This document shows, in pieces, positions 17,017 through 26,024 of a DNA stretch of 64,000 nucleotides. The notes beneath the pieces are model-generated. The model made no database searches. It was not told where the DNA came from and saw only the letters and a list, made by a program, of their open reading frames with translations. Source of the stretch: an uncultured Porphyromonadaceae bacterium (GTDB lineage Bacteria > Bacteroidota > Bacteroidia > Bacteroidales > UBA11471); NCBI GenBank assembly GCA_900542765.1, contig UQOX01000009.1, forward strand, positions 1 to 64,000. Reading direction: 5' to 3'. Positions within the stretch are counted from its first letter, which is position 1, and each line of letters starts with the position of its first letter. The translations under genes were made by a program, and so were the position numbers.

Positions 17017-18042
17017 ATGAGAAACAAGAGAGGCTGGTTGGCCTGTGTTGCGTGTCTGCTGGTTTTTGCCGGCATTGCCCTTTGGCGGCAATGCGATGCC
17101 CCGGCGGCTTCGTCCTATCGGCACAACGAAGGACTGGTGTTCAATACCATTTACCACTTTACCTATCAATCCGATGAGGATTATCAGTCGCAAATCGAGG
17201 AAGAGTTGAGCCGTTTCGATGCTTCACTCTCGCCGTTCAATCCCACTTCGATTATCTCCCGCTTCAACCGCAACGATACGGCGGTGGTTGCCGACGCCTG
17301 GTTTGAGCAGGTCTTCGACCGCTCCAAGGAGATATGGCGCGATACCGAAGGCGCGTTCGACCCTACCGTTTCGCCTCTCATCAACGCATGGGGCTTCGGC
17401 TTCAAGAGCGGTGTCGCCGTGACACCCGAGGTCGTTGACAGCTTGTGGCACTTGGTGGGTATGGAGCGTATGGAACTCGTCGACGGGCGCCTTTACAAGG
17501 ACGACCCCCGCATGACGCTCAATTTCTCGGCCATAGCCAAAGGCTATGCTGTCGATGTGGTCGCTTCGTTCCTGCGCGGGAAAGGGGTCGAGAATTACCT
17601 GGTCGAGATAGGCGGAGAAATTGCCGCCCGAGGGCGCAACAGCCGTGGAGAAGCCTGGCGGGTGGGGATTGACACCCCCGACGAGTCGAATGTTGCCGGC
17701 GGGCAAATCGAGGCGGTCGTGCTGCTCGATGATGCCGCCCTGGCCACCTCGGGCAATTATCGCAACTTCCGCATCGTCGACGGCCATCGGGTCGCCCACA
17801 CCATCAATCCGGCCACGGGTTACCCCGTGCAACATAGCCTGTTGAGTGCCACCGTGCTGGCCTCGGATTGCATGACGGCCGATGCCTATGCCACGGCGTT
17901 TATGGTGCTGGGGGTCGAGAAGAGTCTCGAAATTGCCGCCCGTCACCCCGGAATGGAAGCCTACCTGATATATGCCGTCGATACGGCGACGACAGCGGTG
18001 GCCATGACGCCCGGCATGAAGACATTTCTTTTCGGTGAGTGA
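17017..18042 (+). CDS. apbE: FAD:protein FMN transferase
   Basis: Attaches FMN covalently to a Ser/Thr of target proteins, for example the NqrB/NqrC subunits of the Na+-pumping NADH dehydrogenase, on the outer face of the inner membrane. The 341-residue chain has an N-terminal membrane anchor (about residues 6-24). The family motifs are GAFDPTVSPLINAWGF, LNFSAIAKGYAVD, NYLVEIGGEI, LATSGNYRNF, HTINPATGYPV and the metal-binding DCMTADAYATAFMVLG. The reading frame opens at a TTG at 16987, but the ATG at 17017 directly before the hydrophobic anchor is the better start. It has its own promoter and no obvious partner nearby. Confidence 0.93.
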   Translation: MRNKRGWLACVACLLVFAGIALWRQCDAPAASSYRHNEGLVFNTIYHFTYQSDEDYQSQIEEELSRFDASLSPFNPTSIISRFNRNDTAVVADAWFEQVFDRSKEIWRDTEGAFDPTVSPLINAWGFGFKSGVAVTPEVVDSLWHLVGMERMELVDGRLYKDDPRMTLNFSAIAKGYAVDVVASFLRGKGVENYLVEIGGEIAARGRNSRGEAWRVGIDTPDESNVAGGQIEAVVLLDDAALATSGNYRNFRIVDGHRVAHTINPATGYPVQHSLLSATVLASDCMTADAYATAFMVLGVEKSLEIAARHPGMEAYLIYAVDTATTAVAMTPGMKTFLFGE

Positions 18043-18134
18043 CAAATTGTTGTCAAATGGTCTTGGCGGGCTCTCTTTTTGTCGCGAGCGATACGAAACG
18101 GGAATAAAATTCTTTATATAACGAATAATCTTTG

Positions 18135-18142
18135 TATATTTG
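18135..18142 (+). promoter_or_regulatory. -7 box of the aminotransferase gene
   Basis: TATATTTG matches TAnnTTTG, 30 nt before the ATG at 18173. The -33 region is TTTA at 18113-18116, a partial match at 18 nt spacing. Confidence 0.55.
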
Positions 18143-18172
18143 CAATCTCGAACAATACAAAAACTTAGAAAG

Positions 18173-19366
18173 ATGAATCCAGTATCAGATCGTTTGGCAA
18201 GCCTTTCTCCGTCGGAGACTTTGGCTATGTCGCAAAAGAGCAACGAACTAAAAGCGCAAGGCATCGATATTATCAACCTGAGCGTGGGTGAGCCCGATTT
18301 CTTTACCCCCGACCACATCAAAGCCGCAGCCAAAAAGGCCATCGACGACAATTTCTCGTTCTATTCGCCGGTGCCCGGTTACATGGATTTGCGCAAAGCC
18401 ATCTGTTCGAAGCTCAAAAATGAAAATCACCTCGATTTCACTCCCGAGCAGATTGTCGTTTCCAACGGAGCCAAACAGTCGATATGCAACGCCATACTCT
18501 GTGTCGTCAACCCCGGCGATGAGGTCATCATTCCGGCTCCCTGCTGGGTGAGCTATGTCGAGATGGTGAAACTGGCCGAGGGCAAGGGCATCGTGGTGCC
18601 TTCGAGCATCGACACCGATTTCAAGATAACACCGGCTCAACTCGAAGCCGCCATTACACCCAAAACCAAGGCCATTATTCTCTGTTCGCCGTCGAATCCT
18701 ACCGGTAGCGTATATTCGCGCGAGGAATTGAAGGCATTGGCCGACGTTTTGGCCAAATATCCCCAAATCATCATTTTGGCCGATGAAATCTATGAGCATA
18801 TCAATTACATCGGCGGTCATCAAAGTATTGCCCAGTTCGAGAATGTGCGTGATCGGGTAGCCATTATCAACGGTGTGTCCAAGGCTTATGCCATGACCGG
18901 TTGGCGTATCGGTTTCATCGCCGCCCCCCTGTGGCTGGCCAAGGCATGCAACAAATTGCAGAGCCAGTACACGTCGGGCCCCAGCTCCATAGCCCAAAAG
19001 GCTTCGGTGGCAGCGTTTACGGGCGACCAAAGTTGTGTAGAAGAGATGCGCCAGGCATTTGAGCGCCGTCGCGACCTGGTGGTCGAGCTGGCCCGTCAGA
19101 TACCCGGTTTCAAGGTCAATGTACCCCATGGTGCCTTCTATCTCTTCCCCGACGTATCGTATTATTACGGAAAGAAGTTCGGTGACAAGGTCATTGCCAA
19201 TTCGGCCGACTTGGCCATGTACCTCCTCGAAGAAGGCCATGTGGCCACTGTGGGTGGTGCTGCCTTCTGTGCCCCCGAGTGCCTGCGTTTCTCGTATGCC
19301 ACTTCCGATGAGAACCTCAAAGAGGCTTTGCGTCGCATCAAAGAGGCTTTGGCCAAACTGAAATAG
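18173..19366 (+). CDS. Class I pyridoxal-phosphate aminotransferase (aspartate aminotransferase type)
   Basis: A cytoplasmic 397-residue transaminase, probably acting on aspartate/2-oxoglutarate or an aromatic keto acid. The fold-type I landmarks are SVGEPDF (33-43), the CSPSNPTG loop (171-178), the cofactor-binding Asp204 and Tyr207 in ADEIYEHINY, and the Schiff-base Lys237 in NGVSKAYAMTGWRIGF. A substrate-carboxylate Arg lies in ECLRFSYATS. The start at ATG 18173 is 33 nt inside the longest frame and matches the family N-terminus. It is one gene, closed by a long bidirectional terminator. Exact amino-acid preference cannot be read from the sequence. Confidence 0.92.
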   Translation: MNPVSDRLASLSPSETLAMSQKSNELKAQGIDIINLSVGEPDFFTPDHIKAAAKKAIDDNFSFYSPVPGYMDLRKAICSKLKNENHLDFTPEQIVVSNGAKQSICNAILCVVNPGDEVIIPAPCWVSYVEMVKLAEGKGIVVPSSIDTDFKITPAQLEAAITPKTKAIILCSPSNPTGSVYSREELKALADVLAKYPQIIILADEIYEHINYIGGHQSIAQFENVRDRVAIINGVSKAYAMTGWRIGFIAAPLWLAKACNKLQSQYTSGPSSIAQKASVAAFTGDQSCVEEMRQAFERRRDLVVELARQIPGFKVNVPHGAFYLFPDVSYYYGKKFGDKVIANSADLAMYLLEEGHVATVGGAAFCAPECLRFSYATSDENLKEALRRIKEALAKLK

Positions 19367-19392
19367 GAACAACGCGCGATTGTCAATCGTTG

Positions 19393-19439
19393 AAAACAAA
19401 AGGAAGGGGGCTCCCGAGGAGCCCCCTTCCTTTTGTTTT
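19393..19439. terminator. Bidirectional terminator between convergent genes
   Basis: A perfect 22-bp inverted repeat (19393-19414 with 19418-19439) and a 3-nt loop. The GC core is flanked by A-rich and T-rich arms, so it ends transcription from both sides. Confidence 0.92.
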
Positions 19440-19482
19440 ATTGTGCTTGTGGCATGGCCGCAGGTGCCGGGTGGGCGAGGGG

Positions 19483-20172
19483 TTAATCGTCTGTGTCGGT
19501 CGAGAGGATTTCGTTCAGTTTGTGGCGGTTGAGCAACTCGATGCCCTGCGAAGAGTAGGTTATGATGCCTTCGTCGCATAATTCGTTGAGGGCCGTCATG
19601 AAGACCGAACGCTGTACGCCGAAGAAGGTGTACAGGTCTTTGAGTTTGCAGATAATCTGCACGTCGGTGGCGCTGCGCTGGGTGAAACTCAGAATCCAGA
19701 ACGCCAGGCGCTCTTTTACGCTGCCCGACGACAGGGCCAGGAATGTTTCGAGGCTCTTTTGCGAGTGGCGTGAGAGAATGTTCAGCAGGTTGATGATGAA
19801 GATGGGACTTTGCTGTATGAGCGTGACGAAAGCCTGTTTGTCGATTTGCATGATGCCGCAGTTTTCTTTGGCGGTCACTTCGCTGGGATAGGTGGTGTTG
19901 CGGCCGAAGAGATGGTTGGGATAGAGAATGTTGGGGGCATGCAGGGTTTCGGTGACGCGTATTTTTCCATTGATGTTTTTTAACTCCGCCCGGGCGCTGC
20001 CCGATACGATAAATTTCATGTGCGTGCACTCCTCGCCTCGGCGGGCAATGATTTCATTGTCCTGGTATTTTAAGAAATGGAAGCGGGTCTTTTCTATGAT
20101 TTCCGACATTTTTACGCGGCTTACTCCCTGAAAGAGCGGGAGTTGCAGTAATACGTCATACATGCTGTCCAT
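19483..20172 (-). CDS. Crp/Fnr-family transcriptional regulator
   Basis: A 229-residue regulator with an N-terminal cyclic-nucleotide-binding-like beta roll (about residues 20-115, KYQDNEIIARRGEECTHMKFIVSGSARAEL) and a C-terminal winged helix (about 150-215). Recognition helix region: DLYTFFGVQRSVFMTALNELCDEGIITY. It lacks the Cys set of oxygen-sensing FNR. The helix-turn-helix is less canonical than in E. coli Crp, as is common in Bacteroidota. A second Met three codons in (20163) is an alternative start. It is divergent from the MarC gene and may control it, though the sequence does not prove this. Confidence 0.85.
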   Translation of the reverse strand: MDSMYDVLLQLPLFQGVSRVKMSEIIEKTRFHFLKYQDNEIIARRGEECTHMKFIVSGSARAELKNINGKIRVTETLHAPNILYPNHLFGRNTTYPSEVTAKENCGIMQIDKQAFVTLIQQSPIFIINLLNILSRHSQKSLETFLALSSGSVKERLAFWILSFTQRSATDVQIICKLKDLYTFFGVQRSVFMTALNELCDEGIITYSSQGIELLNRHKLNEILSTDTDD

Positions 20173-20261
20173 GAGTTTCTTCGTTTAGTCATTCAAAAAT
20201 AACAAGAATTATCCAAATCTCTAACGAATAAACATAAAATCAAATTCTTTGTTTAGAAAGA

Positions 20262-20290
20262 ATTGTGTTCTTTCTTTTTTCTTAACTTTG
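20262..20290 (+). promoter_or_regulatory. Promoter of the MarC-family gene
   Basis: TAACTTTG at 20283-20290 is a perfect -7 box. ATTG at 20262-20265, 17 nt upstream, is a partial -33 element. Confidence 0.5.
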
Positions 20291-20326
20291 TAGTCGATAC
20301 GGATTATAACCGCTTTAACCTTAACC

Positions 20327-20953
20327 ATGATTCTTTCTGTTATGGAAAACACGTCATTCTATTTCGATTTGCAGGAGATTGTCAGTGCCTTTGTCGTACT
20401 CTTCGCCGTCATCGATGTGACCGGCCTGCTGCCTGTCTTTATCGATTACCAAAACAAGGGCTTGAAAATCTCCCCCGCCAAGGCCGCCATTTATTCCCTG
20501 ATCACCTTCGTGGCCTTCCTTTTTGCGGGAAATGCGATTCTGCAACTTTTCCAGGTCGACATCTCTTCCTTTGCCGTTGCCGGTTCGCTGGTGATATTTG
20601 TGATGGCCATCGAGATGATATTCGGGGTCGAGATTTTTCATAACGACGGCCCCGGCGGGTCGGCTACGCTGGTTCCCATCGTTTTCCCGCTCATTGCCGG
20701 AGCCGGCTCTTTCACGGCCTTGCTGTCGTTGCGCGCCCTGTATAGCTTGCCCGATATTCTCATCGCGTTGGTGCTGAACATCATCATCGTCTACCTCGTG
20801 TTGCGCTATGCCTTCCTGGTCGAGAAAATCTTCGGCAAGGCGTTTGTCTATGTGCTGCGTAAATTGTTCGGCATCATTCTGCTGGCCATTTCGGTGCGCA
20901 TGTTTGTCAGCAACCTCACCAAGCTGCTCGAATCTTTTGCTACCCAGCAATAA
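20327..20953 (+). CDS. MarC-family inner-membrane protein
   Basis: A 208-residue integral membrane protein with about six hydrophobic helices. The family-typical start FVVLFAVIDVTGLLPVFIDY is followed by AIYSLITFVAFLFAGNAIL and the half-way GGSATLVPIVFPLIAGAGSF motif. The molecular role of MarC/UPF0056 proteins is not established; the old link with multiple antibiotic resistance was withdrawn. A Met five codons in (20342) is an alternative start. It is transcribed alone, divergently from the Crp/Fnr regulator, and closed by a strong terminator. Confidence 0.85.
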   Translation: MILSVMENTSFYFDLQEIVSAFVVLFAVIDVTGLLPVFIDYQNKGLKISPAKAAIYSLITFVAFLFAGNAILQLFQVDISSFAVAGSLVIFVMAIEMIFGVEIFHNDGPGGSATLVPIVFPLIAGAGSFTALLSLRALYSLPDILIALVLNIIIVYLVLRYAFLVEKIFGKAFVYVLRKLFGIILLAISVRMFVSNLTKLLESFATQQ

Positions 20954-20979
20954 CACTCCGGGCCCCGTTTGAAAAAACA

Positions 20980-21012
20980 AAAACAGGCCGGAAAATGTCT
21001 CCGGCCTGTTTT
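20980..21012 (+). terminator. Intrinsic terminator after the MarC gene
   Basis: A 13-pair stem (20980-20992 with 21000-21012) has the core AACAGGCCGGA/TCCGGCCTGTT and a 7-nt loop. The T-rich arm provides the tail. Confidence 0.8.
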
Positions 21013-21131
21013 CGGACGTTGTCAATATGATGATGAAATGGGGTTTTCTTGAATACCAAATTTCGCTCAAAAATAACAAGAAAAAAGTAAAATTCCAATC
21101 AAAAGCCATTTTTTTTGAAAGATGAGATGGA

Positions 21132-21193
21132 AATATTGAAAATTGTTATTTTTCAGACAAATATCTCTTGTAAAAATTTGGAATATTGAAAAT
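21132..21193 (+). promoter_or_regulatory. Pair of 12-bp direct repeats upstream of the glycogen operon
   Basis: AATATTGAAAAT occurs at 21132-21143 and again at 21182-21193, exactly 50 bp apart. The second copy lies inside the spacer of the predicted promoter, where a bound protein would block or tune RNA polymerase. Confidence 0.45.
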
Positions 21194-21208
21194 CATTTTA
21201 TATATTCG
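21177..21208 (+). promoter_or_regulatory. Promoter of the glycogen/starch operon
   Basis: TTTG (21177-21180), 20 nt, TATATTCG (21201-21208), one mismatch to the -7 consensus. It is 55 nt before the first gene. Confidence 0.5.
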
Positions 21209-21263
21209 GAAGTCAATTTCTACCTGTTTCGGTCAGGAAGTTAATAATATTTTGAGATAAGAT

Positions 21264-23213
21264 ATGAGTTATTTAAAGTTTGATAAGAACGCGATGACCA
21301 ATCTGGTGCAGTCTCTGCCCAAAGAGATGCTGCGCACCAATCGGTCGGGGGCATACCATTGTACGACGATAGTCGACTGCAATACCCGCAAGCAACACGG
21401 TTTGCTGGTGATACCCATTCCCGAGATGGACGATGATAACCATGTGCTTCTTTCGTCGTTCGATGAGACCGTTATCCAGCATGGCGCCCCCTTCAATCTG
21501 GGATTGCACAAGTATCAAGGCGATTGTTTCAGTCCCAACGGTCACAAGTATATCCGCGAGTTTACTTGCGAGACCGTGCCGCAGACGACCTACCGCGTGG
21601 GCGGTGTCGTCTTCTCCAAGGAGAAGGTTTTCATTTCGCACGAGAACCGTATCCTTATTCGTTATACCCTTCTCGATGCCCATTCCGACACGACGTTGCA
21701 GTTCCGCCCGTTCCTGGCATTCCGCAATGCCAACGCCCTCTGTATGGCCAACGACAAGCTCAATGGCCATTTCGATGTCGTGGAAAACGGCATCAGCTGC
21801 TGTCTCTATCCCGGCTACCCGACTCTCTATATGCAGTTCAACAAGCCGGTGCAATTTGTCTCGCAGCCCAACTGGTACAAAGGCATCGAGTATATCAAGG
21901 ACCAGGAGCGCGGGTATGATTACAAAGAAGACCTGTATGTTCCCGGCTATTTTGAGCTCCCGATAAAGAAAGGTGAAAAAATCATTTTCTCGGCCGGAAC
22001 GAGCGAGATAAAGACCCGTTCGCTCACTTCGCTCTACACAAAGGAAATGGGCGTACGCACGAGTCGGACCAGTTTCTATAACTGCCTCAAAAATTCAGCA
22101 CAGCAATTCTATTACAAGCGGGGCAAGGAAAATTACCTCCTGGCCGGTTATCCTTGGTTCAAGGTCTCGGCGCGCGACATGTTTGTGGCTTTGCCCGGTT
22201 GTACCTTGGCCGTCGACGATGTCGAGATGTTCCATTCCATCATGGCCACGGCACAGAAAGCCCTGCGTTGCTGGATAGAGAAAGGCGAACGCGATGCGGT
22301 CATTAAAGACATCGATAAGCCCGATGTCCTCTTGTGGACCATTTGGGCCTTGCAACAATATGCCAAGATGGTTTCGATAGAGGAGTGCCGGGCCCGTTAT
22401 GGCGAGTTCATCGTCGACATGGTGCAGGCCATCGAGCGCGGCAAAATCGCCAACCTCTTCCTCCAAGACAACGGCCTGTTGTATGCCAACGGGCGTGATA
22501 CCGCGATTTCCTGGATCGACGCTGTCGATGCATCGGGTCGCCCCATCACCCCGCGCACCGGCTACCTGTCGGAGTATAACGCCTTGTGGTATAATGCCCT
22601 GCTCTTCACGGCCGACCAGATACTCGTCGACCCCGAGAAAGCCGCCGAGGCCGACCGCTTGAAGAACCTGGCCGCCAAGACGGCTGTGGCTTTCAAGGAG
22701 ATGTTCCTCAACGACTACGGCTATCTGTTCGATTATGTCGATGCCAACTTCGCCGATTGGAGCGTGCGGCCCAACATGCTCTTCGCCCTCTCGCTCGACT
22801 ATTCTCCTCTTGACAAGAGCGAGCGCAAGAAAGCCCTCGATGTCGTTACGCGGGAGTTGCTTACCCCCAAGGGCATACGCACCCTCAGCCCGAAGAGCCA
22901 CGGCTATTCGCCCATCTATGTCGGCAATGAGGAGCAGCGGGCTCATGCCTATTTCCAAGGACCGTCGCGTCCGTGGCTCATGGGCGCTTATGCCGACGCC
23001 TATCTCAAACTCTTTGGCATCAGCGGCGTTTCGTTCCTGGAACGTATGCTTATCGGGTATGAAGAGGAGATGTCGAATACCTGCATCGGTACGATTTCGG
23101 AACTTTTCGACGGCAATCCCCCCTATGCGGGACGAGGAGGCATCAGCCTGGCCGCCAATGTGGGCGAAATCCTGCGGGTATTGCGAATGCTGAAAAAATA
23201 CAACCATATATAA
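21264..23213 (+). CDS. Glycogen debranching enzyme (amylo-alpha-1,6-glucosidase, GH133 type)
   Basis: A 649-residue cytoplasmic enzyme that removes alpha-1,6 branch stubs from glycogen or limit dextrins. The N-terminal domain (about 1-270) carries the bacterial archaeal-type debranching features LRTNRSGAYHCTTIVDCNTRKQHGLLV and HKYQGDCFSPNGH. The catalytic (alpha/alpha)6 barrel includes YPWFKVSARDMFVALPG, ISWIDAVDASGRPITPRTGYLSEYNALWYNAL and the late GTISELFDGNPPYAGRGGISLAAN with the presumed catalytic acid. It is the first gene of a three-gene operon with a GT4 synthase and a GH57 enzyme, the arrangement used for storage polysaccharide turnover in Bacteroidales. Confidence 0.93.
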   Translation: MSYLKFDKNAMTNLVQSLPKEMLRTNRSGAYHCTTIVDCNTRKQHGLLVIPIPEMDDDNHVLLSSFDETVIQHGAPFNLGLHKYQGDCFSPNGHKYIREFTCETVPQTTYRVGGVVFSKEKVFISHENRILIRYTLLDAHSDTTLQFRPFLAFRNANALCMANDKLNGHFDVVENGISCCLYPGYPTLYMQFNKPVQFVSQPNWYKGIEYIKDQERGYDYKEDLYVPGYFELPIKKGEKIIFSAGTSEIKTRSLTSLYTKEMGVRTSRTSFYNCLKNSAQQFYYKRGKENYLLAGYPWFKVSARDMFVALPGCTLAVDDVEMFHSIMATAQKALRCWIEKGERDAVIKDIDKPDVLLWTIWALQQYAKMVSIEECRARYGEFIVDMVQAIERGKIANLFLQDNGLLYANGRDTAISWIDAVDASGRPITPRTGYLSEYNALWYNALLFTADQILVDPEKAAEADRLKNLAAKTAVAFKEMFLNDYGYLFDYVDANFADWSVRPNMLFALSLDYSPLDKSERKKALDVVTRELLTPKGIRTLSPKSHGYSPIYVGNEEQRAHAYFQGPSRPWLMGAYADAYLKLFGISGVSFLERMLIGYEEEMSNTCIGTISELFDGNPPYAGRGGISLAANVGEILRVLRMLKKYNHI

Positions 23214-23241
23214 TTAGGTAATATTAAATCTTGAAATACAC

Positions 23242-24504
23242 ATGAAAGCACTCATGTTCGGTTGGGAATTCCCTCCGCATATTCTGGGAGGTTTAGGCAC
23301 GGCGAGCTATGGCCTTACAAAAGGTATGGCCGAGTGCGGCGATATGGATATCACTTTTGTCATACCCAAACCACACGGTGATGAAGACAAAAGTTTTGCC
23401 CACATCGTCGGTGCCGGAAACACACCCGTCGCATGGCGCGATGTCTCGTGGGACTATGTCGCCGGGCGGCTTGGCTACTGCATGAACCCGCAAGAATATT
23501 TCGATTTGAGAGACCATATTTATGCCGACTTCAATTACTTGCACACCAATGATTTGGGTTGCATCGAGTTCTCGGGTCGTTATCCCGACAACCTGCTCGA
23601 AGAAATCAACAACTATTCGATTGTGGCCGGTGTGATTGCTCGCACCTATCCTTGCGATGTCATTCACTCGCACGACTGGCTGACCTATCCGGCCGGCATA
23701 CATGCCAAGCAGATTACCGGTAAACCGCTGGTCATTCATGTGCATGCCACCGATTTCGACCGTAGCCGCGGCAATGTCAATCCCACGGTTTTCGCCATCG
23801 AGAAAGACGGCATGAACTGGGCCGACCACATCATTACCGTTAGTAACCTGACGCGGCGCACCGTCATCGAGAAATACGGCATCGACCCCTCCAAAGTGAC
23901 GACCGTGCACAACGCCGTGGAGCCCCTCAGCCCCGAAATCATGGCCATACAGATGCCGCACAACCCCAAAGAGAAGGTGGTAACCTTCCTGGGCCGCATC
24001 ACCATGCAGAAAGGCCCCGAGTATTTCGTCGAAGCCGCCGCGCAAGTCTTGCGCAAGACCAATCGGGTGCGCTTCGTCATGGCCGGTAGCGGTGACATGA
24101 TGAATAAGATGATACGCCTGGCCGCCCAGCGCAACATCTCCGACCACTTCCATTTCACGGGCTTCCTGCGCGGGAAACAGGTCTATGAGATGCTCAAAGC
24201 CAGCGACGTGTATGTCATGCCGTCGGTATCGGAGCCATTCGGTATCTCCCCGCTCGAAGCCATGCAGGTAGGTGTGCCCTCGATTATTTCCAAGCAATCG
24301 GGTTGTGCCGAGATTCTCAATCACGTCATCAAAATCGACTATTGGGACGTCTATGCGATGGCCGATGCCATATATTCCATCATCACCTATCCCGCCATGT
24401 ACCAGCAACTCAAAGAAGAGGGCAAGCGCGAGGTCGATGAAATCAAGTGGGTCTATGCCGGTAAGAAAGTCATCGACATCTATCACAAAGTCATGCAGCG
24501 ATAA
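23242..24504 (+). CDS. GT4-family glycosyltransferase, glycogen synthase-like
   Basis: A 420-residue GT-B glycosyltransferase. The N-terminal domain starts MKALMFGWEFPPHILGGLGTASYGL, the GGL loop seen in starch/glycogen synthases and related GT4 enzymes, followed by HSHDWLTYPAGIHA. The C-terminal domain has the donor-binding FLGRITMQKGPEYFVEAA and the EX7E motif in EPFGISPLEAMQVGVP. In this operon, between a debranching enzyme and a GH57 amylase, the likely product is an alpha-glucan, although donor specificity (ADP- or UDP-glucose) cannot be read. It is spaced 28 bp from the upstream gene. Confidence 0.88.
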   Translation: MKALMFGWEFPPHILGGLGTASYGLTKGMAECGDMDITFVIPKPHGDEDKSFAHIVGAGNTPVAWRDVSWDYVAGRLGYCMNPQEYFDLRDHIYADFNYLHTNDLGCIEFSGRYPDNLLEEINNYSIVAGVIARTYPCDVIHSHDWLTYPAGIHAKQITGKPLVIHVHATDFDRSRGNVNPTVFAIEKDGMNWADHIITVSNLTRRTVIEKYGIDPSKVTTVHNAVEPLSPEIMAIQMPHNPKEKVVTFLGRITMQKGPEYFVEAAAQVLRKTNRVRFVMAGSGDMMNKMIRLAAQRNISDHFHFTGFLRGKQVYEMLKASDVYVMPSVSEPFGISPLEAMQVGVPSIISKQSGCAEILNHVIKIDYWDVYAMADAIYSIITYPAMYQQLKEEGKREVDEIKWVYAGKKVIDIYHKVMQR

Positions 24505-24540
24505 GAAATGTTTTATTCGAGAAAATAAAGATTACTACAT

Positions 24541-25905
24541 ATGAAAACCATCTGTTTCTACTTTCAGATTCACCAGCCGTTCAGACTGAAACGTTACCGT
24601 TTCTTCGACATCGGTAACGACCACTATTACTACGACGATTACAACAACGACGAGATTATCACCCGCATTGCCCATCGTTCTTACCTGCCGGCCAATCAGA
24701 CCTTGCTCGAAATGATAAAGAGCTCCAACGGCAAGTTCAAGGTGGCATTTTCCATTTCGGGTGTCGCTCTCGAACAACTCGAAATCTATGTCCCCGAATT
24801 TATCGACTCGATGAAGGAGTTGGCGCGTACCGGTTGTGTGGAGTTCCTCTCGGAGACCTATGCCCACTCGCTGGCTTCACTGCGTGATCCCGAGGAATTT
24901 GCCTTGCAGGTGAAGGAGCACGACGACAAAATCGAGGAACTCTTCGGGCAACGTCCCAAGGTATTCCGCAATACCGAGTTGATTTACTCCGACGAGATTG
25001 CCTGCATGGTGGCCGACATGGGTTTCAAAGGCTGCATCACCGAAGGTGCCAAGCACATTCTCGGCTGGAAGAGCCCCAACTACCTCTACTGCTCGACCGC
25101 CGTTCCCAAGCTGAAACTTTTGCTCAAAAACTACAAGTTGAGCGATGATATTACTTTCCGCTTCTCCAACTACGAGTGGAACGAATATCCTCTCACGGCC
25201 GACAAATACATGGGTTGGATCAACTCCCTGCCCGAGACCGAGCAAGTGGTGAACCTCTTCATGAACTATGAGACGCTGGGTGAGTTGCAGCCCCGTGAAA
25301 GCGGCATCTTCGAGTTTATGAAAGCACTGCCCTACTTCGCCGAGCAGATGGGGATTACCTTCTCGACCCCGACCGAAGTCATTTCCAAGCTCAAACCCGT
25401 CGATTCCCTCTCGGTGAGCTATCCCATCTCGTGGGCCGATGAAGAGCGCGATACCAGTGCCTGGTTGGGTAACTTGTTGCAAAACGAGGCGTTCGACAAG
25501 CTCTACTCCGTGGCCGAACGCGTGCGCCTCTGCGATGACCGTCGCCTCAAACAGGACTGGCATTACTTGCAGACCAGCGACCACTTCTATTACATGTGTA
25601 CCAAATTCCTCTCCGATGGTGCCATACACAGCCATTACAGCCCCTATGACTCGGCTTACGAGGCATTTACCAATTACATGAATGTATTGAGCGACTTCAT
25701 CGTGCGGGTACAGGAGCAATATCCCGATACCATTGAGAACGAAGAGCTCAACTCGCTGATTACGACCATTCGTAACCAGGCTGCCGAGATAGAGGTTTTG
25801 CAGAAGGAGTTGAAAATAGCCAAAGAGGAACGCGCTGCCAAGAAGGCAGCTGCCAAGCAACCGGCCAAACCCGCTGCCCGCAAGACGACAGCCAAGAAGG
25901 CATAA
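24541..25905 (+). CDS. GH57-family alpha-amylase/glucanotransferase with lysine-alanine tail
   Basis: A 454-residue family 57 enzyme. It opens with the diagnostic FYFQIHQPFR, continues with VAFSISGVALEQLE and contains VFRNTELIYSD, where the Glu is the likely nucleophile. A later ISWADEERDTSAWLGN is a family feature. It would cleave or transfer alpha-1,4-glucan chains in the cytoplasm. After a coiled-coil-like stretch (about residues 405-430) the last 25 residues are rich in Lys, Ala and Pro, resembling a histone H1 tail; this is outside the catalytic domain. It is last in the operon and closed by the terminator at 25946-25977. Confidence 0.9.
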   Translation: MKTICFYFQIHQPFRLKRYRFFDIGNDHYYYDDYNNDEIITRIAHRSYLPANQTLLEMIKSSNGKFKVAFSISGVALEQLEIYVPEFIDSMKELARTGCVEFLSETYAHSLASLRDPEEFALQVKEHDDKIEELFGQRPKVFRNTELIYSDEIACMVADMGFKGCITEGAKHILGWKSPNYLYCSTAVPKLKLLLKNYKLSDDITFRFSNYEWNEYPLTADKYMGWINSLPETEQVVNLFMNYETLGELQPRESGIFEFMKALPYFAEQMGITFSTPTEVISKLKPVDSLSVSYPISWADEERDTSAWLGNLLQNEAFDKLYSVAERVRLCDDRRLKQDWHYLQTSDHFYYMCTKFLSDGAIHSHYSPYDSAYEAFTNYMNVLSDFIVRVQEQYPDTIENEELNSLITTIRNQAAEIEVLQKELKIAKEERAAKKAAAKQPAKPAARKTTAKKA

Positions 25906-25945
25906 TGATTGCTCAATCTAATCCTCCAATTTAAGTTTATTGCAG

Positions 25946-25977
25946 GAAAGGCCGCCCCGACATCGGGGCGGCCTTTC
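25946..25977. terminator. Terminator between the glycogen operon and proB
   Basis: A 14-pair perfect stem (25946-25959 with 25964-25977) and a 4-nt loop, ending in CTTTCTCTTT on the plus strand. It may also serve proB on the minus strand. Confidence 0.85.
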
Positions 25978-26024
25978 TCTTTATGGGGGATATGGCCTTG
26001 TGTGCGGTGGTTATTGGGCCTCGC

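Noticed and set aside
20327..20953. MarC as a multiple antibiotic resistance gene
   Set aside because: The historical link of MarC to drug resistance was withdrawn; only the membrane family can be stated.
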